Source: Actinoalloteichus_B caeruleus (lineage in GTDB: Bacteria; Actinomycetota; Actinomycetes; Mycobacteriales; Pseudonocardiaceae). From it: a DNA stretch of 64,000 nt. Of this stretch, positions 60,462-64,000 are shown one piece after another. Each line of letters opens with the position of its first letter. The stretch's first letter is position 1. The translations under genes and the position numbers were made by a program. The DNA is taken from the NCBI RefSeq assembly GCF_000718005.1, contig NZ_JODV01000009.1. The stretch is one strand, 5' to 3'. The notes below the pieces were generated by a model. It did no database searches. It saw nothing but the letters and a program-made list of their open reading frames with translations, and was not told the origin of the DNA.

Positions 60462-63400
60462 GCCCCTCTCTCGGACAGGGCGGGATCGACTCGCCGCGCC
60501 AACGCGCCCAACGCCGCGCGGAAGTCTTCCGTGAACGCGTGGATCGACTCCGGACGGTGGGCCTCGGTGGAGTAGTGCACGTCGAAACGCAGGACGCCGT
60601 CCGCCGCGACCGCCACCACGTCCACCAGATGGGGCATGCGTTCCGCCGAATCCAGGTCAGCACCCACCGGCTCCAACACCCGGCGGTACAGGTGGCTGGA
60701 CGCCGAGTTCCGCTCGGTGTCCAGGTGCCCGTGGTAGGCGAAGAGGACACGGGGTCGCGGGCGATCCGCCAGCTCCGCGGCACGCGGGTCGGTCGAGTAG
60801 TGGCGCAGCGCGCCGAAACTGAGCCCCCGGTTCGGCACCGACCGCAGCCGTCGCCGAGTCGACCGCACGGCCGCCGCCCAGTCGGGCGTCGACTCCCGTC
60901 CCGCCGTGAGTAGGACGGGGTAGATCGTCGTGAACCAGCCGACCGTGCGGCTGAGGTCGACGCCATCGACGAACTCCTCCCGGCCGTGCCCCTCGAGCTC
61001 GACCTCCACGTCCTCGCCGTCGCACAGACGCCCCAGCGCCCAGCCGAACGCCGTCAACAGAACATCCCGAGTGCTGCTCCGAAACGCCGAGGACGCCCGT
61101 CGCACCAGGGCATCCGTCTCTCCTGGGGAGAGGGAGAACGTGGTGGAGGTGGCGCTGTCCCGGGTGACCTCGCGGGCACCGTCCACCCGCGGTTCCCCGG
61201 CCGGCGCCAGCCCCGCCCAGTGCCCGAGGTCCTCGTCGAAGGTCCCCCGTCGCACCTGGTCCGCCAGGACACCGGCCCACGAGGCGAACGAGGTCCCGGT
61301 GGAGCCAAGAACGACCGGTTCTCCCCGCACGGCCAGGCCGTAGGCGGTGTCCAGGTCCTCCAGCAGGATGCCCTGCGAGACGGCGTCGCTGACCAGGTGG
61401 TGCGTGGTCAACAGCAGGGCGTCCCGCTCCTCCGGGCCGGAACGGAACAGCAGCGCCCGGAACAGCGGTCCGTCGGCCAGGGACAGGGACCCGTTCACCT
61501 CCGTCGCCACCGACTCCATCCGCCTCCTCCTCCCGGCGGAAACCCCGCGCAGGTCGTACGGCTCCAAGGGGACACGCTGCCGCGAGTAGGGTTCGACCCG
61601 GGCGGTCCACTCGCCGTCGATCTCGGTGAAGCGCCACCGCAACGCCTCGTGCCATCGGAGCAACGCGTCCAGCGCGACCTGAAGCGCGGCGACGTCAACG
61701 CCGTCCCTGAGCTCGAGCAGCGTCGACTGGACGAAGTGCTCCGGGCGCCTCGGACGCGAAGCGAGGAAGTCGCGCTGCACCGGAGTGAGCGGCAGCGGGC
61801 CGGATGGGACGGAGTACCCCGCCTCGGCCTCGTTGCCCTCCCGGCCGCGTACCCTCTCCGCCAGCTCCCCGATCGTGGGCGCGAGGAAGACGTCCTTGGA
61901 GACGACCCTCAGACCGCGTTTCCTGATCTGCGACACCAACTGGATGCTCAGGATCGAGTCGCCGCCGACCTGGAAGAAGTTGTCGTGCCGACCGACCCGT
62001 CCGACCCCGAGGGTGTGTTCCCACGCCTCCGCGAGCAGCCGTTCAACTTCGTCGCGCGGGGCGGAATGGGCCTCCAGCACCGAGGCTCCGCCCTCCGGCT
62101 CCGGCAGGGCACGCCGGTCGACCTTACCGCTCGCCGTGACAGGGAACGTGTCCACGACGACGATGCGGACCGGGACCATGTAGGAAGGCAACCGCTCCGC
62201 GACGGACGCCCGCAGACGCTCCTCACCCGGGGGAAGCGCCGGTTCGACGGGCACCACGTAACCCACCAGGCGAGCCGGGCCGGCTCCACCCGCCAGCACC
62301 GTCGCCGCCGCTCTGGAGACGCCCTCGCAGCCGAGCAGCGCGCTCTCCACCTCGCCCAGTTCCACGCGGAAGCCTCGGATCTTGACCTGGTCGTCGACGC
62401 GGTCCAGGTACTCCAGGGCACCGTTGTCAAGCCACCGCACCCGGTCCCCGCTGCGGTAGAGCCGGCTGCCACCACCGTCGAACGGGTTCGCCACGAATCG
62501 CTCGGCCGTGCGGACGGGGTCACGCCAGTAGCCCCGGGACAACGGGAGTCCCCCGATGTACAGCTCCCCTGCTACCCCGACCGGGGAGGGGCGGAGGGCG
62601 GCGTCGAGGACGTGGACATCGGTGTTGCGTTGCGGCCGGCCCAGCGCGGGGCGGTCGTAGTCGCTCACCGAACAGCTGACGGTCTCGACCGTGCACTCCG
62701 TCGGGCCGTACAGGTTGTGCGTGTGGTGGCGGGGCAGCTCGCGCAGTGCCCGCCACAGGTCCGGGAGGATGGGTTCCCCACCCAGCAACAGCGCCAGCGG
62801 ACGCCGGGTCGGCAGTGTCCCAAGACCCACGGGAAGCAGCTGGGTCGCGTGCGTGGGAGTCAGGTTGACGGTGTCGATGTCCCGTTCCACCAGGTAGCGC
62901 AGCAGAGCGTCGGAGGAGCGCCGGGTGTCCTCGTCCACCACGTGCAGCACTCCACCATCAATGAGGACGTGGAGCTGGTCCACGGAGGCGTCGAAGGAGA
63001 AGTCCGAGATCATCGCCGACCTCAACCGGTCGTGGCCGGTTCGTGCACGATGGGGCTGGAAGATCCGTTCGCGGTGGTTCGCGAGGAGGTTGGTGAGGCT
63101 GTGGTGCCGAACCGCGACGCCCTTGGGCCTCCCGGTCGACCCCGAGGTGTAGATGATGTAGGCCAGGTTGTCGGGGAGGAGGGGCGCACGGCGGGATGAG
63201 TCGTTGAGATCGGTTCCCGGTGCCTCGGCGAGCGCGGCCTCGGTGGAGGCGTCAGTGAGCCGGACCACCCGTGATCCTCGTTCCGAGGCGAGAGCGGCGA
63301 TCCCACCGCCGCCCTGGGACAGCACCAGGGCGGGACCTGCCTGGTCGATCAGGGACGCGAGCCGGTCCGAGGGGAGCAGGGGATCCAGGGGCAGGTAGGC

Positions 63401-64000
63401 GGCCCCCGCCTTGAGCACCGCGAGCAGGGCGACGACCGTGGTCGAAGTGCGCCCGCAGTCGACGCCGACGAGATCCTCGGGACCGATCTCCTCGCCGACG
63501 AGGAAGTGAGCCAACCGGTTGGCGCGTAGGTTGAGCTCGGAGAACGGAAGCTCACCGTCGGCGGTCACCAGGGCGGTGTCCCCGGGGCGGGCACGGACGG
63601 TTCGCTCGAACTCGGCGACGATCGTGTCCGCGGTGGCGGGTTCGGCGGTGCCGTTCCACTCGAGGGTCAGCCGGCGGATCTCGTCGACGCCGATCATCGA
63701 CACCTCGTGGAGGGCGCGGTGCGGCGCGGAGGCGACGGCGCTCAGGAGGTGCGCGAGGCGGCCAGCCATGCGTTCCACGGTCTCCTCGTCGAAGAGGGCG
63801 GAACTGTAGCCGATCACCGCCCGCAGCTCCTCGCCCCGCTCCACGAAGTTGATGCTGAGGTCGTGACTGACGTGACGGCTGACGAGGCTTTCTTCTTCGG
63901 CGGTGAGGTCGGGCAGGGTGATCGGTCGTTGTGGGGTGTTGTCCAGCACGACCATCACCTCCACCAAGGGGTTGCGGGAGGGGTCCCGGTGTGTCCAGAC
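60458..64000 (-). CDS. nonribosomal peptide synthetase, C-terminal module C-A-T-E (partial, runs off window)
   Basis: The ~1,180 visible residues are the end of a larger protein; the reading frame continues through position 64000. It starts inside a condensation domain (SRNPLVEVMVVLDN). The adenylation domain follows: YIIYTSGSTGRPKGVAVRH, FSFDASVDQL, NLYGPTECT, ELYIGGLPLSRGYW, YRSGDRVRWL and VTASGKVDRRAL. The carrier domain is DNFFQVGGDSILSIQL. The final domain is an epimerization type: HHLVSDAVSQGILLEDL, VELEGHGRE, RTVGWFTTIYPV and RGLSFGALRHY. HHxxxD is intact; the usual W after it is Q. No thioesterase or reductase follows, so release must be in trans. Its stop overlaps the PBP-type hydrolase. 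Confidence 0.93.
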   Translation of the reverse strand, partial: VWTHRDPSRNPLVEVMVVLDNTPQRPITLPDLTAEEESLVSRHVSHDLSINFVERGEELRAVIGYSSALFDEETVERMAGRLAHLLSAVASAPHRALHEVSMIGVDEIRRLTLEWNGTAEPATADTIVAEFERTVRARPGDTALVTADGELPFSELNLRANRLAHFLVGEEIGPEDLVGVDCGRTSTTVVALLAVLKAGAAYLPLDPLLPSDRLASLIDQAGPALVLSQGGGGIAALASERGSRVVRLTDASTEAALAEAPGTDLNDSSRRAPLLPDNLAYIIYTSGSTGRPKGVAVRHHSLTNLLANHRERIFQPHRARTGHDRLRSAMISDFSFDASVDQLHVLIDGGVLHVVDEDTRRSSDALLRYLVERDIDTVNLTPTHATQLLPVGLGTLPTRRPLALLLGGEPILPDLWRALRELPRHHTHNLYGPTECTVETVSCSVSDYDRPALGRPQRNTDVHVLDAALRPSPVGVAGELYIGGLPLSRGYWRDPVRTAERFVANPFDGGGSRLYRSGDRVRWLDNGALEYLDRVDDQVKIRGFRVELGEVESALLGCEGVSRAAATVLAGGAGPARLVGYVVPVEPALPPGEERLRASVAERLPSYMVPVRIVVVDTFPVTASGKVDRRALPEPEGGASVLEAHSAPRDEVERLLAEAWEHTLGVGRVGRHDNFFQVGGDSILSIQLVSQIRKRGLRVVSKDVFLAPTIGELAERVRGREGNEAEAGYSVPSGPLPLTPVQRDFLASRPRRPEHFVQSTLLELRDGVDVAALQVALDALLRWHEALRWRFTEIDGEWTARVEPYSRQRVPLEPYDLRGVSAGRRRRMESVATEVNGSLSLADGPLFRALLFRSGPEERDALLLTTHHLVSDAVSQGILLEDLDTAYGLAVRGEPVVLGSTGTSFASWAGVLADQVRRGTFDEDLGHWAGLAPAGEPRVDGAREVTRDSATSTTFSLSPGETDALVRRASSAFRSSTRDVLLTAFGWALGRLCDGEDVEVELEGHGREEFVDGVDLSRTVGWFTTIYPVLLTAGRESTPDWAAAVRSTRRRLRSVPNRGLSFGALRHYSTDPRAAELADRPRPRVLFAYHGHLDTERNSASSHLYRRVLEPVGADLDSAERMPHLVDVVAVAADGVLRFDVHYSTEAHRPESIHAFTEDFRAALGALARRVDPALSERGA

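Noticed and set aside
60986..63199. Plus-strand frame opposite the NRPS
   Set aside because: Its sequence is the antisense of conserved adenylation and epimerization motifs and has no family resemblance.

Overview
The window is very GC-rich DNA (GC-biased third codon positions, many GTG starts, strong GGAGG-type ribosome sites) from an actinomycete. The paired DUF3558 lipoprotein and small helical protein, the LivFGHMJ and acyl-CoA catabolic genes and the StrR-like regulator next to an NRPS make a Pseudonocardiaceae-type host the best guess. This rests on gene content alone; no rRNA or tRNA gene was seen.

Layout. 1-6.7 kb: three large regulators (XRE-type, PucR-type, and a LuxR-type LAL protein that lacks its ATPase core). 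7.2-25.0 kb: a catabolic region with thiolase, aldehyde and alcohol dehydrogenases, a GNAT enzyme, an ACAD10/11-like acyl-CoA dehydrogenase, two SDRs, an aminoglycoside-phosphotransferase-like kinase, a complete branched-chain-type ABC importer whose two ATPases are fused in one gene, a conventional acyl-CoA dehydrogenase and a quinone-type oxidoreductase. The kinase plus the atypical dehydrogenase suggest 4-hydroxyacyl-CoA breakdown through a phospho-intermediate. 25.2-30.8 kb: an alpha/beta hydrolase with a divergent CGNR regulator, a frameshifted methyltransferase, and an isoaspartate-type methyltransferase gene lying between two 0.26-kb direct repeats derived from a methyltransferase/DUF3558 junction. 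31.7-38.6 kb: an accessory island of visibly lower GC (TetR, 14-TM exporter, amidohydrolase, SRPBCC, NTF2-like and two membrane proteins). It is bounded by an IS5-type transposase remnant on the left and a large serine recombinase remnant on the right, with a two-repeat type I-E CRISPR remnant just beyond. 39.1-48.5 kb: malonate uptake and activation (MatC, MatB) with a carboxyltransferase, a siderophore-interacting protein behind an iron box, and several single enzymes.

49.2-64.0 kb: the start of a nonribosomal peptide cluster. Left arm, plus strand: a StrR-like activator, a stand-alone chorismate mutase and two paralogous ArsR-type regulators. Right arm, minus strand: an NRPS entering from beyond the window, a penicillin-binding-protein-type hydrolase, an MFS exporter and a sensor kinase as one overlapping unit, then a GT39-type membrane glycosyltransferase. 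The NRPS ends in an epimerization domain with no thioesterase, and its stop codon overlaps the start of the hydrolase gene. That is the arrangement expected when a stand-alone PBP-type cyclase releases and cyclizes a peptide with a D-configured C-terminal residue. The glycosyltransferase makes a glycosylated cyclic peptide possible.
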